A stretch of DNA of 64,000 bases from Pycnopodia helianthoides (GCA_032158295.1 CM063257.1:12851303-12915302), one strand, 5' to 3'; shown: positions 21,011 to 33,765, numbered from the stretch's first letter. Numbers and translations: made by a program. Notes: generated by a model not told the origin, from the letters alone.

Positions 21011-22817
21011 CACTAAGCTAAATCAATCACAAGAACTATCTCTTAAAACATCATCTCTAATGTAAAAACTAATACACTTTTCATTCATTCATTTATTCAA
21101 AATGGTTTCATATTATCATCCATCGCTGCCAACATGACGCGTGGGTTGAACAATTGTCAAAAGAGCAAAGTACTTAAAATACAGGAAACGATACAATTAC
21201 AAGAATGGGCAAGAAAACCAGCTAAACAGAATGAAGACTCTAATCGCCACGTGTTGGGAATCTGGGCAACTAAGGAATATGTTCTCCGACACAGTCCCAG
21301 TAAACCCACTATTAGAAGCGCGTGTTTTTCGGTTTAAAAATCACACTCTTATTAAAGTTGTTTATTACAATTTTTTGTCTGGGAAGTGAGTTGGACTGTC
21401 CTGTTATCGCGTGGTCCTGCTCCGCTCGGACTTCAGTTTATTTGAGTTGCGTAGTTGGCAACAACACAGCGGGTCAGCCAAACCCTAAATGTGCAAGAGC
21501 TCATCATGTTGTTGACAAATTTGGCAAATATATGGTTGCTCCTCGCTGCCCAAGGTACAAAGGTGACAAGATGTAAGGGTTTCATCGTTGGTAGAAAACT
21601 TCGACCCAATGATGGTCTAACATGAGCATTTTGGAATGCGTTCAATACATGTTTGCTGCGTGACTGTGACACAATAGGTCCATACTTCAGGTCCGTAGGA
21701 ACCTCACAAACACTGGTCAGGCCCATTTGAGAAGCGGACTTAGGAGTCAGTGAAGCCATTAATTTTAAGACGTAATGTATGGGGCCCTTAAGCGGGCCAG
21801 GAAAATGTTTTCTTTCTAGATGCTCTGTGGTGCAATATGACGTAACTCCTTGCCACTTTTCCCCTCACTTTTTAAGCCCCAAAAATGACAAGATTAATTT
21901 TGTTTACACTCAAATAAAGTTGATCAAGTACTCATATTTCCATCTTCAAAATAAGGAGGGGAATGTGTTGCTGCAATGATGCAATCAGCACTATATCCCT
22001 TGACATAATCGGAAAATAGGGGCACTATATAACAGCTAATAAATAAGGTCACTTCATTTACCGTTAAGATTTGGTGAGTTCAAGCAAAATTTAGAGATGC
22101 ACCAGCCTGTAGAAAAGAAAATCATGTGCCGATTTTTTGCATCATATTCAACACAGGCCAACACTGGATCTGGGCCAATTGGGGTAATACTACTCAATGA
22201 AAACACGTTGAAACTATACAAGTGCTAAACGGCTTTATTATGTAACCCCCCCCCCCCCCTTAAAAAAAAACCGGCCACACAAACCTCCTTTTTTTAAAAC
22301 TAGATACAAACAAAGACGCTACATGTAGATAAACAAAAAAAGAGATCGAGAGAAAGAGAGAGAGTGTGAAAATTTGGCTTTCACTTTACATTAAAACCCT
22401 GCATTTTGGGATCGCGCAGTCTGCGACTGTGCCGTTGTAAACAAATATCGCGAAATTTCACAAGATCCTTAATGGAACAATAGCCGGATAACACTAGTGC
22501 CAGTAGAATTAGCTTGGGGTGAGTCTTCGACGTACAGTCACCTTTAACTTCGAAGCTCCAAATAATTCCACATAGACTTTTGAAGCCCCATTAACATTGG
22601 GTATAAATCGTTGACATCATTTTTTAAAAGAGTGATATTTGTGACGGCTGTGAAATATTGAACAAAACGTGACTATATGTTTTTTGAAAGAAAAAAAAAA
22701 AACTTGAATATTTTGTTGTAGCTTTATCTCAAAAGACATTGCCCATACATGCTAGAAAACAATCAACGTTAATTTGTTCACCAAGCTATTTTTCCCCTTT
22801 TTCTTTGTTCGCTTGAT
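21011..22817. other. Intergenic; C/A tract and purine-rich runs
   Basis: Contains a C tract at about 22246 and a GAGA run at about 22350. A 108-codon minus frame (21433-21759) starts with a fair ATG context, but shows no domain I recognise and overlaps a plus frame, so I leave it uncalled. Confidence 0.35.
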
Positions 22818-24005
22818 TCAATTTTGATATCGAGCAAACAAAATATTGCCATTGAGGGAGGGGAGGGAGGGAGGGGGAAAGCTAAAATACAGGCCGTACT
22901 GCTTCCTACGGCCATGATACTGGGTGGCGTAATAAACCAGTGGTTGTATTGTGGCCGTTATAAATTGTGACTGAGGCTTCCACAGGCTGTCAACTCGTTT
23001 TACGACTTTCAATATGTGTAGACTGCCATTGTTTGTTTTTAACCATTTCAAACTGGAGGAAAGTTGGACTCCCAAAATATTTGTGGTATCAAGTTTATTG
23101 AGAGTGATATTGGTCAATCTGGGAGCAGGAACGTTGATTGAAAGGTTTTTGGAGAAGGAGATTGGCATGTAAGCGCAATTTTCAGATTAGTATTATTGTT
23201 TTTATTTTCTCCAGCTCTCAGTTGACCTTTTTGACAAATGTATGTTGTTATTTGTGCATGACACTTGGCTTGTTATTATTTTTTTTTGTAGCTTCATCGA
23301 CGGACTTGGGGCAGTAATTGACGATGGCGTGTCGTTAAGGGCTTCATTGATCAATACGAGAAATCCATTAGGGCCAAAAATCATACCTTGGGGGAAACCT
23401 CCGTTCAGTGAAATCCATGACCAAACTGTATCCCTGTACCGTACACATTGTGATCGTTGATGGAGAGAGCTGCTTAACCATGCGATTAAGGGGGATCTGA
23501 CGTTCATATGAAACAATTTGCGAATGAGGATGTTATGATCTTTGTGATCAACTGCTCTGCGAAGGTCATTAACAACTAAAGTGCGTTGAGAATCCCGTTT
23601 ATCTGCGTCCTTGTGTAGAGCGTCAGAAATCAACAGCCCAAATTTGTAGAGTTGGGCTGTTTTGCCCGTGGAAGGGCCAGCAGTTGTACTCCTGCAATTA
23701 CCGAATTCGGTTTGGGTCGCTATGCTGTTCAATGAGCGACCGATTACGAAAGGATTCGGCGAGCTTTGTGAAGTTTGACGAAGTTTGTTCCACACTACAG
23801 GCTTACTTGATGGAATTGGAACTAATACAGCTTTACGCTACTGTGGTGGGCACGACACTCTCAGCACAAGATTTATTTTAACATTTTTTTTTTTTTGCGA
23901 GAGGGGAACCCAATTCATATAAAAACTCACGAATTATCTTGCTGAGATTTCCATCAGGACCACCTGCTTTCCCACTTACATAGAATGCCGCTTATTATCG
24001 GAACA
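22818..24005 (-). pseudogene. Degenerate LINE reverse-transcriptase fragment
   Basis: Read right to left on the minus strand. The stretch near 23920-23990 gives G-G-P-D-G-N-L-S-K-I-I-R-E-F, the finger motif of non-LTR reverse transcriptases. The open frame at 23202-23795 gives DLRRAVDHKDHNILIRKLF, then G-G-F-P-Q-G-M-I-F-G-P-N-G-F (the PQGSxLGP block, altered). The frame at 22818-23168 gives T-N-I-L-G-V-Q-L-S-S-S-L-K-W and I-Q-P-L-V-Y-Y-A, typical of the thumb region in Jockey/CR1-like elements. The catalytic Y-x-D-D segment is not readable and frames are interrupted, so it is inactive. Confidence 0.75.
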
Positions 24006-27000
24006 GCGCTATGCTAATGTTGTTACCGTTGCTAATTTTATGAATGTTCTCAAAAATGTCTCCACAATATTTGTACAGATTTCAGGGCTTGGCTATATTC
24101 CTTTAAATCCCAGTTGGGTAGGGGCCGGGGGCAATGGACCCAAAGAATACAAACTAATTTCATTCGCATCTACAATGAAAATTACGACAGGAAAACAAAA
24201 TGGAACTTAAAACAAGCAAACTGATAGCTGTTCCATGCGAAAGAGAACGGGACAAATTTAGTGCTGAGAAAGAAAGTGGTCAATTCGAACCTCCCTCGCT
24301 GATTATTTAGGTTAAGCTTAATTTGCCAATCCCCAGAGAAAAATCTCCGTCAAAACCCTAATGTCAGAGTAAAAAAAAAAAAAAAAAAAAAAAACGGTTT
24401 ACTAAATAGGAGAAGAAGAAAGATAGAGAGAGAGAAAGAGAGAGATAGAAATACAAATGCAGTAACTAAAATATATGGGTAATGGGGTTCCAATATGTGT
24501 ATTTTTTATTTTTTTATTTTTTATTTATTTATTTTTAAGCGGACTAAGCATCAGTCACGAGTATCGTTAAAGATTACAACGTAAAGTTTGTTTTACATGT
24601 TTCCATGTTTCCCCCACTTGTTGCTGTTCAAGGTAGGCTATGTAGAAACTTGATTACCAGTATTAGATTATACCGGGAATGTTCAGCCTCAGTCTGTGTG
24701 TTGCATTATTCCTGTATCAAAGACCTGATGAGATTGTTTGCTCTTCATCTTAATGTTACTGCCTTGTTTTCAAGCAATGAGTGCGGGAAGACCGTTGCAT
24801 TTAGGTTGCTGCGGTCTTGCATGCTTTCTACACTTTCCCTATAAATATACTTGGAGATGTTCAGATTTGTTTGTGTAGGGGTTCACTAGAATCGATTTTG
24901 TTGTTGCATCCTTTTATTGTTCTTGATTTACAGGGAAGTAGTGTTGCGGGCCTGTCCTCGTTCAGTGTGGAACGGTGAATTGTCGCCAGAGTTGGACGCG
25001 TCGTCAGTCGTCATTAAGTAATGACCTACACCGAATGAAATATGCTATCTTTAGTTAGTTTCTAGTTTATGTCACTTGTGCAAACAAAGTATCTTAAGTG
25101 TTGCACAATATCAAGTTTAAGCGAGTTAGAAATAAGTTTAGGAATGTTTGTGTCAGTTTGATTAAAATAAGAATCAGAGCTTGAGTCATTGATGTTTGGG
25201 ATGGGGTTCCTTATTCTCCTCTTTTGTTTATTATTTTTTTCAGCAGTAGTGGTACATGTAGATTTGAACTTAGTCAATGTTTTTGTAAATTAGTTTACTT
25301 CTTGTACTCGTGAATCACACACAGTTGTTGAGTATTCTGAACTACTTTATCATCTCTACCACGATGTGTGTACTTTAATACTACAGTGAACTGTATTACA
25401 CCATATTACACATATTAATTAAAGATGTACAGCCAGTTTAGCGGGCGCTTTCTTATTGTCATTTTGCGACAACGTGTCAGATCTTTATGATCTCGTAACA
25501 TAGACTGCCACGTCTACCTACGTACACAGCAGCCCAAATGAAACCTAGGCAATTTGCCCCCCCCCCCCCCCCGTTTGATGAACTGTTTACTATCGGAGTG
25601 GGAATTGATTTACCTTGCTCCAATACCAACGAAGTTCGTGTGGCGTGTTATGTAATTCCTAATCGTCCCCTTCTATTTTTCCCCCTTCACCTTCTTCTTA
25701 TTATTTTAACCATTCCGCTCGACGAGAGAATGACGCGGAACGAGATAATTATGCTGTCCAGAACGCCCCAATTCCTGTTCGAATTCAATCCAATTCATTC
25801 AACCTTAGGTCGTAAACATTGAACGACTCAATAAACTGTTTCTGGATATAGCGGACGCACGTAAAGAGGAACCACTGTCAGTGTTTACCTTTATAAACTC
25901 AAGTACACAACGCTGTGTCTTCCATTAAGTCAATAAAATGACATTGTACTTTCCAAGGCTTTCTCTGGTAGGCAGAGGATTCGATGAGAGATTAAAAAAA
26001 AATACAAAATGTCATTTCCCATATGAAAGTTAGGATCATTCTTTAGTAAATGAATGGTCATAACATGTTACTTGGTGAAAAGCACTGCAGCTGTTGATAT
26101 CATAAAGTTATCGGACAATAATTGGTTTGGATATTATTTCAACACAAACACTTGAATGTGAAAAACGATTCATTAAGCATTTGTCGTTTTCTCAGATTTC
26201 TGAGGATTGGTGTCCATTCTCCAATGCTGCGGCCAGAGATGCGGTTGGTACCCGCAGTCACCTCGTTTGAAAAGAGCCTGGTGGTAGATTTTGTTTACTG
26301 ATTAAGCTTTCACACTCAGATGACTTTTACTGTATGTGTATTTACAATTGTACCTATAAATCAGCATTATATTCCCTAACACCTATAACCCAACATATCG
26401 ATTTTATTTGTCATTACCGGTATAAAAAGTTGATGGTGCGCAGCTGTTTGGCTTGGGTTCTTTTTGGCAGAAACGTGATATCAAATGTAGCATGGTCTAT
26501 TAACCAGCGTATACTAAACTAACAAGAATGCTTACAGTGTTTCTGCGGCCACGTTCTCTAGAAGTTCTAGCTGTTTTCGTTTTTCTGTGACATTGTCTTA
26601 CGTCCGCATTGTATTTATTAGGGATAGCAAATTCTCGCACGTGGTCGAGTTTCAAGCAAGAATAATTCTGAAGACAAATTGTAATAGTATCAAGTTTATT
26701 AAACAAACAATCGAACAAACACCCCTAATAACAGACAAACAGATGACAGTTTGAAATGTTTCAATTCGCTTTTCGCTTTCTTCAATCCTTGAACGTTATC
26801 TTAGGTACAGACTTTTATAATTGTGTTTGCGAACGAATTTTGAAGAAAAAAAAATGTGTAAACCTTTTTAACGAAGACCAAATTATTGAAGGAAACCGAT
26901 ACAAAAACATTACATCACGATTCCATTGGTCAAAATAACAACACGAGTAAAAGGCACTTTGTACTCTACAAATTATTTAACTTGTAATTCACTCAATAAG

Positions 27001-27299
27001 AAAAAAAAAATACATACATTAGCAAAAAAAAAAAAACACTCTTTAGCATTGCCTAGTGGTTTGCGATGTCAGACCTGCTGTCGCCGGATTTTTATTATAT
27101 TTTGTTTCGTGGTGACCGCTGACACTTTTTAATTCGGGTAAAAATAGAACATAATTGGACAGTTTTACGAATGCATGAGTCAAGTTAAGGCCGACTGCTC
27201 AGTGAAACAATGCCTTTCCTCAGCAGCTGTTTATCAGCAATACAACAACACACCAAGAACACGTTAGCTTCTTGTCTGTGAGGAATCTCCCCATAGACA
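24006..27299. other. Intergenic with decayed MITE text
   Basis: Poly-A near 24371-24395, GAGA run near 24420-24450, poly-C near 25556. The segment at about 26040-26275 (GCACTGCAGCTGTTGATA, later GCGGTTGGTACCCGC) resembles 39080-39320, both decayed members of the palindromic MITE group. No exon supported. Confidence 0.4.
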
Positions 27300-27385
27300 C
27301 CCCGACCCAAAACTAAACCGTGTCAAAATTGACCCGGATCTGAGTCCCAGGGTGCCTGGCTATTTGCTGGATCAATGTGACCGGA
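27300..27385. repeat. GGGTCA/TGACCC repeat family, fragment
   Basis: Has GTGTCAAAATTGACCCGGAT and GGATCAATGTGACCGG, as in the longer copies at 32378, 36165, 37318, 53565 and 55240. Confidence 0.55.
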
Positions 27386-27389
27386 CATG

Positions 27390-27740
27390 AAAGGGAAGGT
27401 GCACGATTGGTAATCACTCTAAAAATGCATGGCAATCAAAACTTACTGGGTTAGAAGTACAGCAACTTTCGATAGTATAAAGCATTTTGAGAAATATTTC
27501 AATTCAAAATAATGTGGATATGGAAAAACATTTAAGTTTTTATCCCCCAAAATTTGAATCTGAGAAACGTTTCTCAGATCGTGTATTTCTATTAGGGATT
27601 ATTCTTAATGCGTGGACATAATTCGCTGGGGATTTGGGCGATATTTCAAAAACGCGACCACCTATTGAAATGAAATTTGTACAGGTTAGTTTTATTGTAT
27701 TTATCTACATTTATATAGGATTAAAAAAATCAATCGGTCC
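27390..27740. mobile_element. Decayed palindromic MITE (relative of 40073-40454)
   Basis: Shares GATATTTCAAAAACGCGACC, CAGGTTAGTTTTATTGTAT and TACATTTATATAGGATTA with the element at 40.1-40.45 kb, in the opposite orientation. The left end is GGTGCACGATTGGTAATCAC, a mutated terminal repeat; the right end is not recognisable. Confidence 0.65.
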
Positions 27741-27929
27741 CAAAAACCCGAAGTATACTTTGCCTTCAATAAGATTTGAACAACTCTGCTGCAAGTGTCA
27801 TCTACAGCCACTTTACCGTCATATCTACCTGAACATAACCGTATCATTATTAGTGAGACTGTATATGAGGAGTTGCTTCCCTTTAACTGCCCCTTCTTTG
27901 TGGAGCAATACCGCAACATAGTCAAAACT

Positions 27930-28200
27930 TCCCAGGGTCTCCCCCGATGGCCTACAGGTCAGCAACCTATAGACCCAAAACACCTTTCATTTTATTACTC
28001 ATTAATTTTTGTGCCAAAAAAAGGTGAAACCTTTTAGGTTCTATCCTCAGACAGGCCCGATTGACACGGCCTACTACCCTTAAGGCAGTATGACCCATGG
28101 ACTCCGAATCCCCAGTTACAAAACACTTTATATATGGGTAAGTGAAAAAACAACCACAAAAACAGCGTTTTCGTAGTGAAAAAACATAATACATAACTGT
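27930..28200 (+). repeat. Interspersed repeat, copy B
   Basis: Second copy of the repeat at 20365-20605, same orientation, with internal indels. Lies directly after the decayed MITE at 27390-27740. Confidence 0.75.
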
Positions 28201-29415
28201 GTTTTGATTTTTTTTTTACATTGAAAGGAAGCGCAGGGTTAACTTAAATGTAGCTTCATTGTTTCTAATATCAACAGCTCTGCAGCGCTTACAACGAAGT
28301 ACGTTTTTATCGCCATTATTTTGTGAAGCACTTCTACAACCCTACATTTAAAGTATAGTGTATTTCAGTATGATTGAGACGTCACACTGTAGTTCGGGCC
28401 TGTGCATAGCGTATCGCGTTTTAACCCCGCGCTTCCAATAAACGACCCAAACTTACACCGTGGTGGCACCAGTGTCGCTAGGAGAAGCAGGTGGGTTTAT
28501 GCAATGTTACTCTCCAACCCTGTATACAATCCTTTGTTCAAGAGTCTAAATACATAAATGGGGGTCATCTCGACCTCCTCCCAATCGGTGATCCCCCCAC
28601 CCCCCCACCCCCACCCTTCAGCATAGCAATTACCCAAAAAGTGGCTGGTGGCTCAGGTACAAAGAAATGTGGTTAACAGTGTAAACTAATGGGGCGATGA
28701 CTAAGGCTGCCTTTTCCCTGGTGTCGCAAGTGCGTTCACCCAGGATTAAATGTGACTAAACCATGTTTTGGGGCATGGTTTGAAAGGGACATAACTGGAG
28801 TTTCACAGTATTGGGTTTTATTTTAAAAAGAAAAGAAACACAAAGAGTGTCTTCTGACGACACTGTAATGGTGGCGCAGGGTTAACACGTGAGACGTCTC
28901 GTGAAAAAGAATGACCTGATGCAGTGTGCAATGTGCTCTCTCTGAACAAACAGTTTACTTAACGAACACTTAACATTGATATGGAATTCGCACCATATGA
29001 GTGCATACATTTATGTATTCATTTGTCGACAATGCATAATGAAAGGACCAGGGATGAAATTAGAATAGGAATACTGCAACACCTGTGCAATGTGTGTGTG
29101 GACGTGAGTAGTCCTACATCGTGTTTCGAAACATTGCCTCATGCGAACCTCTTTTGTTGACAGGTCAACGATTTGTATGTAATGCTCACCCCTAACACAG
29201 ACATGGTATACAAAAGATACCACAGACGACAAACCCAAAACCACCCTCTCCCCGTTACACACCACAAGGCCCAGCTGCAGCACTCACAGAACCGAAACAT
29301 CCTAACACAAGGAAGGCCTTGAAAATGTGTTTGATTGTGCTTTATTGTTGCATCCAACAAACTCACCCATAATGATAGTATAAAACTTGTAAAGCGCAAC
29401 ATATCCACAAAATAG
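28201..29415. other. Intergenic, no supported gene
   Basis: Two minus-strand open frames (29011-29408) overlap in different frames and show nothing recognisable. C-rich tract near 28592-28615. Confidence 0.35.
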
Positions 29416-29757
29416 GCGCTCAGGGCGCGACAACAAATAACATTTTACATAAACGAGAATACATTTAGATTCCATGCCGCTGTAGGCAGCTGTCGTGAGG
29501 TGGGTTTTGATCTGAGCTATGAAATAGACCGAATGTTGCGAGGAAGGTTGTTTAACAAAACGAGGGTCAGCAATACAGAAAGATCTGTCCCTCTATATAA
29601 CAGCGATAAGATCTTAGTTCGGTCGCAAGATGATGACTTGCTGAATGAAGAACAGCTCGACTGGAGTTATAAATATGACGGCGCGGTACAATGTATCGAG
29701 CGGTACTTTAAGAAAATGAGTTGGTTAATGATGTATAATTTTATTGAAAGCCAGTGA
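29416..29757 (+). CDS. Possible internal exon or short ORF of unknown function
   Basis: Open for 113 codons after a TAG at 29413. It includes F-H-A-A-V-G-S-C-R-E-V-G-F-D-L, an acidic S-Q-D-D-D-L-L-N-E-E-Q-L-D-W, and a Y-D-G-A-V-Q-C-I-E-R-Y-F segment. The frame ends in TGA, but AGCCA|GTGAGT just before it is a strong donor (phase 2), so it may be spliced. Codon composition looks less repeat-like than its surroundings. I recognise no family, and no partner exon is found before the element at 29790. Confidence 0.28.
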   Translation, partial: ALRARQQITFYINENTFRFHAAVGSCREVGFDLSYEIDRMLRGRLFNKTRVSNTERSVPLYNSDKILVRSQDDDLLNEEQLDWSYKYDGAVQCIERYFKKMSWLMMYNFIESQ

Positions 29758-29789
29758 GTGCGTAAATAGGCGCGCTACTTTGGTTTGCA

Positions 29790-30779
29790 TTAAAGGTACA
29801 CACCGGCTTCGTTGGGCTATTTGGGCTACAGGATAGACTAAAACATGATTCTAAAGGTCTTCCTGAAATGGAGAAGGTTGGTTCATAAAAGAAACCATCA
29901 AATTTTGCCGTTTTTGAGCATTTTTCAAAAAACGAAGGTCACGTGACTTTTCGGAACCAACATGTGGTTCCGAAAAGTCACGTGATCTTCAGAATTAGTT
30001 TTACTTACAGCCGTATAAAAGTAAATTACTGAAACAAATTCAAGTATTTTTTTAAAAACAATTATTCATTAGTATTTGGCGAAAAAGACTATGTATTCAG
30101 TTTATGGATGCAAGTTGTAAATAATGATGAAAAATCGAACGTAAGATTCGCATTCAGAGATTCCGTGCACGGAATCGTGTTTTACGGCGCATCAGCGTGG
30201 GGAGCTAGCGGGTAAACCTTGGGGGCATGTCCCACACAGCCGGTGCAGTGTCTCGCCGGGCCAGAGAGACAAACCACGGAGGCATGAACTCGGAGCCTGT
30301 GGAGGGGTAGGGAGCCAGACCATTGATTACGTTTTGTTTTACGAGGGTTTTAGTCTGTAGCCCTAGCTATTATCCCCTAACTATTGTCACGTTACGTGAT
30401 GCATGCGCTACACACGCGGCGGGACGACGACATGATTTAGCTGCACGGTGTGGATCGGACTGTGTTTATGTCGGTTTTTTTAATTACACGTGAATTTGTG
30501 CTTGATGTATATGAAGACTGGATCCTTATGCCTCGCCATTGTTATAATTAATAAATAAACAGATCACTAGTCTACTTAAAACAATGTCACGTAAACTTGA
30601 CAGTTGCAAGGGCTGGTAAAGCGTATACGCTGACCTTTGACCGCGTTTTGTTTTTTCACATTTTTGGTTAATTACGTAACATTTTGATGATTTTTTTTTT
30701 ACAACAACCATCGAAAAATTATTGTCTGTGATTCAACATCACTAAATTAGGTAAACAGTAAGCCGGTGTGTCCCTTTAA
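29790..30779. mobile_element. 990-bp non-autonomous DNA element, TTAA-flanked
   Basis: Left end TTAAAGGTACACACCGGCTT, right end AAGCCGGTGTGTCCCTTTAA, near-perfect inverted repeats of about 20 bases. A strong hairpin at about 29934-29993 has arms built on CACGTGACTTTTCGGAACCA. No transposase frame is present. A rearranged relative, in reverse orientation, lies at about 56195-57215. Confidence 0.85.
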
Positions 30780-30979
30780 CTGACGACGGTCAAGTTTTTT
30801 TTAGTTTTTTTTATGAATTCCACAATGAAGCGAGTTGCACGTGGCAAAACGAGAGGTGATGGAAACTTGATCCGACTGTTTTGTTGGTTGATGGGAAATA
30901 AAATTTCGTATCCTGCTTAAACTTATTGGATTGTTGGATGTGGATTGTAGAACTTGACAAATGTTGAACTAATCATAAA

Positions 30980-31040
30980 CAGCGGCGTAAGCAGGAATTT
31001 TTCGGTAAGGGAGTGGCACATGGGGAAAAAGGGACAGTGA
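30980..31040. mobile_element. Isolated hAT-like terminus
   Basis: AGCGGCGTAAGCAGG followed by a TTTTT/GGGA stretch resembles the termini of the nested element at 47200. No matching right end was found nearby, so this is a fragment. Confidence 0.3.
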
Positions 31041-31643
31041 TGTGATCAATATAAGATAAGTATGTCAAATTTTATATTGACCCAATCAACAAAAATTCAG
31101 TTTTATCAGATAATTCATGTCCATCCAGTGACGTATCTCAGTTACAAGCGTCAATAATATGTTCCATCCACAACACCTCATATACAAACTCAGGAACCAA
31201 AATGACTCTGTAAAAAGTTCCAACTGGCAAGGCAAGCCCAAGCATGGTGGACATTACTTAATCAGTTAAAAAAAAAAAACACTCAATGATGCCATGGTAC
31301 TGAGTGTGTGTAAATAAATAGTGGAGATTCCAAATATTGATGTCTAGCCAGAAAGCATGTGTCTGAAAAGAAAATACCCTAGAAAAGAAATTGATCCTTT
31401 GACTAATGGCTTGTAGATGGCTTGACGGGTTAGAATGTTTATTTTTGTTTGTCTAAAGGCTCCTATTTGATGTTTTATATACCATTTGAAGGGGTCTAAT
31501 TCCAACCCCCCCCCCCCCCGTGACATGCTAACCAAAAGAAAATGGGTCATGTTGGAAACATTACCATGATATGAGAATGTGAGCTTATTCCGATACGGTC
31601 ACTAAGTGTTATTAACTATAATAAACTTACGGGTATATCATTT

Positions 31644-32294
31644 CGTCACCGTTTTCACGAAGAGACAATTCTGACAAAAAGTGTACTTTTTGGCAAACCG
31701 ATGTTTTTACATATTTTAAATGTTACTATTGACATCAACATTTTCCCCAAGTTTCAAGTGATAAAACGATATACTTTTTGAATTACACTGATTAGCACAA
31801 GGACAATTTGACCAAACTATAAGGTTTTCGTTTTCACGAACAGACAATTTTAGATTTGTCATTTGTTACATTTAAGTACATAGCGCTGGCACGGTGCCAA
31901 AAACGACTACTCTGCGTTTTACGTTTTCACGAAGGGACAATAATGTATGACCTAGATAAATTCGTTTTCACGAACAGACAATCATCGTTTACGCATTGGT
32001 TTGTACACAACGCGCACACGACGCGCTGCACACTCACCTCGTTTTGCAGTTTCACGAACAGACAATTGTGTTAAACAGTTAATTACTCATTAATAAAACC
32101 AACTATAATTAAAATAGCAAAAAATTTGCACGATTTAAGATCTCCACTTTCATGCTTGGAAAAATTTAAACGTTTCAATGACAAACAGTGTCCGAAACAG
32201 TGATTTCAAAAATAGTTTAACTTCAAACAGGGTTTTCTCCAAACAAGAATGTTTGTTGAATGGCCTAAATTGGCTCTTCGTGAAAACGGTGACG
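31644..32294. mobile_element. 651-bp inverted-repeat element, 4-bp TSD (copy 1)
   Basis: Ends CGTCACCGTTTTCACGAAGA and TCTTCGTGAAAACGGTGACG, flanked by ATTT at 31640-31643 and 32295-32298. Internal direct copies of TTTCACGAACAGACAAT or close variants occur near 31829, 31923, 31963 and 32050. No coding frame. Sister to 54528-55174: same length class, same outer 8 bases, shared TGACCTAGATAA interior, but a different word after CACGAA. Confidence 0.85.
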
Positions 32295-32377
32295 ATTTGT
32301 TTGGTCTACACCGATTTGAAGTGAATACACATCAGTGCTTTCTCGAGTCGTACGGACAAACCAATCCACGGGCTTAC

Positions 32378-32595
32378 TACACACTCTAAACACTTCCGGG
32401 TCAGAATTGACCAGGATCCGGTCCCCGTGGGGCCTGACCTCTATCTTGGTCAGTATGACCCGGAATTTGTCTCAAAATTACCAAGAAATAAGTCAAAATT
32501 ACGCAGAATCCAATAAAAAAAAATCCACTTTTAAACCACTCGATCAATCTGACCCAGAGAGAGGTTTATAATGGGATTTTAAATCAGATTCTACG
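32378..32595. repeat. GGGTCA/TGACCC repeat family copy
   Basis: Blocks TTCCGGGTCAGAATTGACCA, GTATGACCCGGAATTTGTC and ATCTGACCCAGAGAGAGG. The order of blocks matches 36165-36385 and 37318-37560. Confidence 0.65.
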
Positions 32596-32689
32596 TAATT
32601 TTGACATTTTAAAAACTTGGCAAATGCGAACCGGTTCGTCAGTAGGTACTGTACTCAAACTCAATGCAAACATCCCAACCGAAAAACAA

Positions 32690-32743
32690 ACAAACAAACA
32701 AACAAACAAACAAACAAACAAACAAACAAACAAACAAACAAAC
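32690..32743. repeat. (CAAA)n microsatellite
   Basis: About 13 CAAA units, with scattered further units to about 32910; it creates spurious reverse-strand V-C-L-F open frames. Confidence 0.95.
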
Positions 32744-33022
32744 ACCCCAACAAGCAACCCAACACAACAACAAACAATGGCTCCCTGTCATAGAGCTGTA
32801 TAAACAAAACAAGAGCAAACAAACAAACAAAACAACTAACAAAAACAAGCAAGCAAACACAAAATGATCATAATAACAACAACAAACGAACAAACAAACA
32901 TAAGTAAGACAAAACATGCAAACAAATGATGCTTTACAAGTTGTGTGTGATTATGATTAACAAAACTAAGCCGGAAACCAATTACAGACTCTACTCATAA
33001 CATGGTATTTGTTCAGGTTACC

Positions 33023-33071
33023 TTATTCTGATACCAAGCGAAATAGTGTTGTGCTATTTGAAAATGGACTC
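33023..33071 (-). CDS. Possible terminal exon of Cys-rich ORF
   Basis: Minus strand. The acceptor reads CTTATGCAG and the frame continues from the phase-2 donor at 33135 into S-P-F-S-N-S-T-T-L-F-R-L-V-S-E and a TAA at 33023-33025. The intron would be only 63 bases, short but possible. Confidence 0.3.
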
Positions 33072-33134
33072 CTGCATAAGTATGGACTTTTGAAAATTTG
33101 GTGGGTCATGGTTAGGAAACGAATGTTGACTTAC

Positions 33135-33373
33135 CTCCCTCGGTACACAGAAAGGTCAAACTGTGTAAAGTTAGAAGGACGAAGCATCCCTTCCACAACC
33201 CCATGACTCGATCGTCCAGTAAAACAAAACCCATACCGTTGCGTCAAACTGTCACCATAGATAAAGCCATTTCTCTTAGGAGTGCAACGAGCACACTGGT
33301 GCCGACCAGATACAGCACAGCTTCCCTGTGCATGACAGGTAATACCCACGTGTTGAATTGTGGAACTGCGCAT
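33135..33373 (-). CDS. Possible exon encoding a short Cys-rich protein
   Basis: Minus strand. ATG at 33373, open to a strong donor GGGAG|GTAAGTC (phase 2). It encodes HVGITCHAQGSCAVSGRHQC, then A-R-C-T-P-K-R-N-G and later Y-G-F-C-F-T-G-R. Spaced cysteines suggest an extracellular domain, but I cannot name a family. The frame is open about 11 codons further upstream, so the true exon may begin at an acceptor instead of this ATG. Confidence 0.38.
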
Positions 33374-33765
33374 CTTTAACACGCAACACGGAAGGCAGCG
33401 TATTACCGCATGTCAGCAACTAAAGGCCCAAGTCACGTGTGTTTATCCAAATATTCAGTGACAAACAAAATAATTTTAGATGTTCTGTTAAGGAGAATGG
33501 ACGAGAAAGCGTACATTCTATTCACGAATATACACTTTAGAGTCTATTCTCTGACTTAAACTATTTCCTGAAAGCCTTTGATTATGTAACAATGGTATCG
33601 ATAAATTCGATTTTCGATACTGGTATAGACTACTAAAAGTATTCATGCATGCTGTATGTTTAGGCTTGTGGTAAAGTACATTAAAAACTGTGTTTGGTGC
33701 ACATCATGTTATCCTTTCAATTTGGAAAGACAGTCATTTTCCCGTCGAACATTTCACTTTAGTTT

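Noticed and set aside
21433..21759. 108-codon minus-strand frame with a fair start context
   Set aside because: No recognisable motif and an overlapping plus frame; could be a first exon, but nothing supports it.
32639..32917. V-C-L-F repeat protein on the minus strand
   Set aside because: Direct translation of the (CAAA)n microsatellite.
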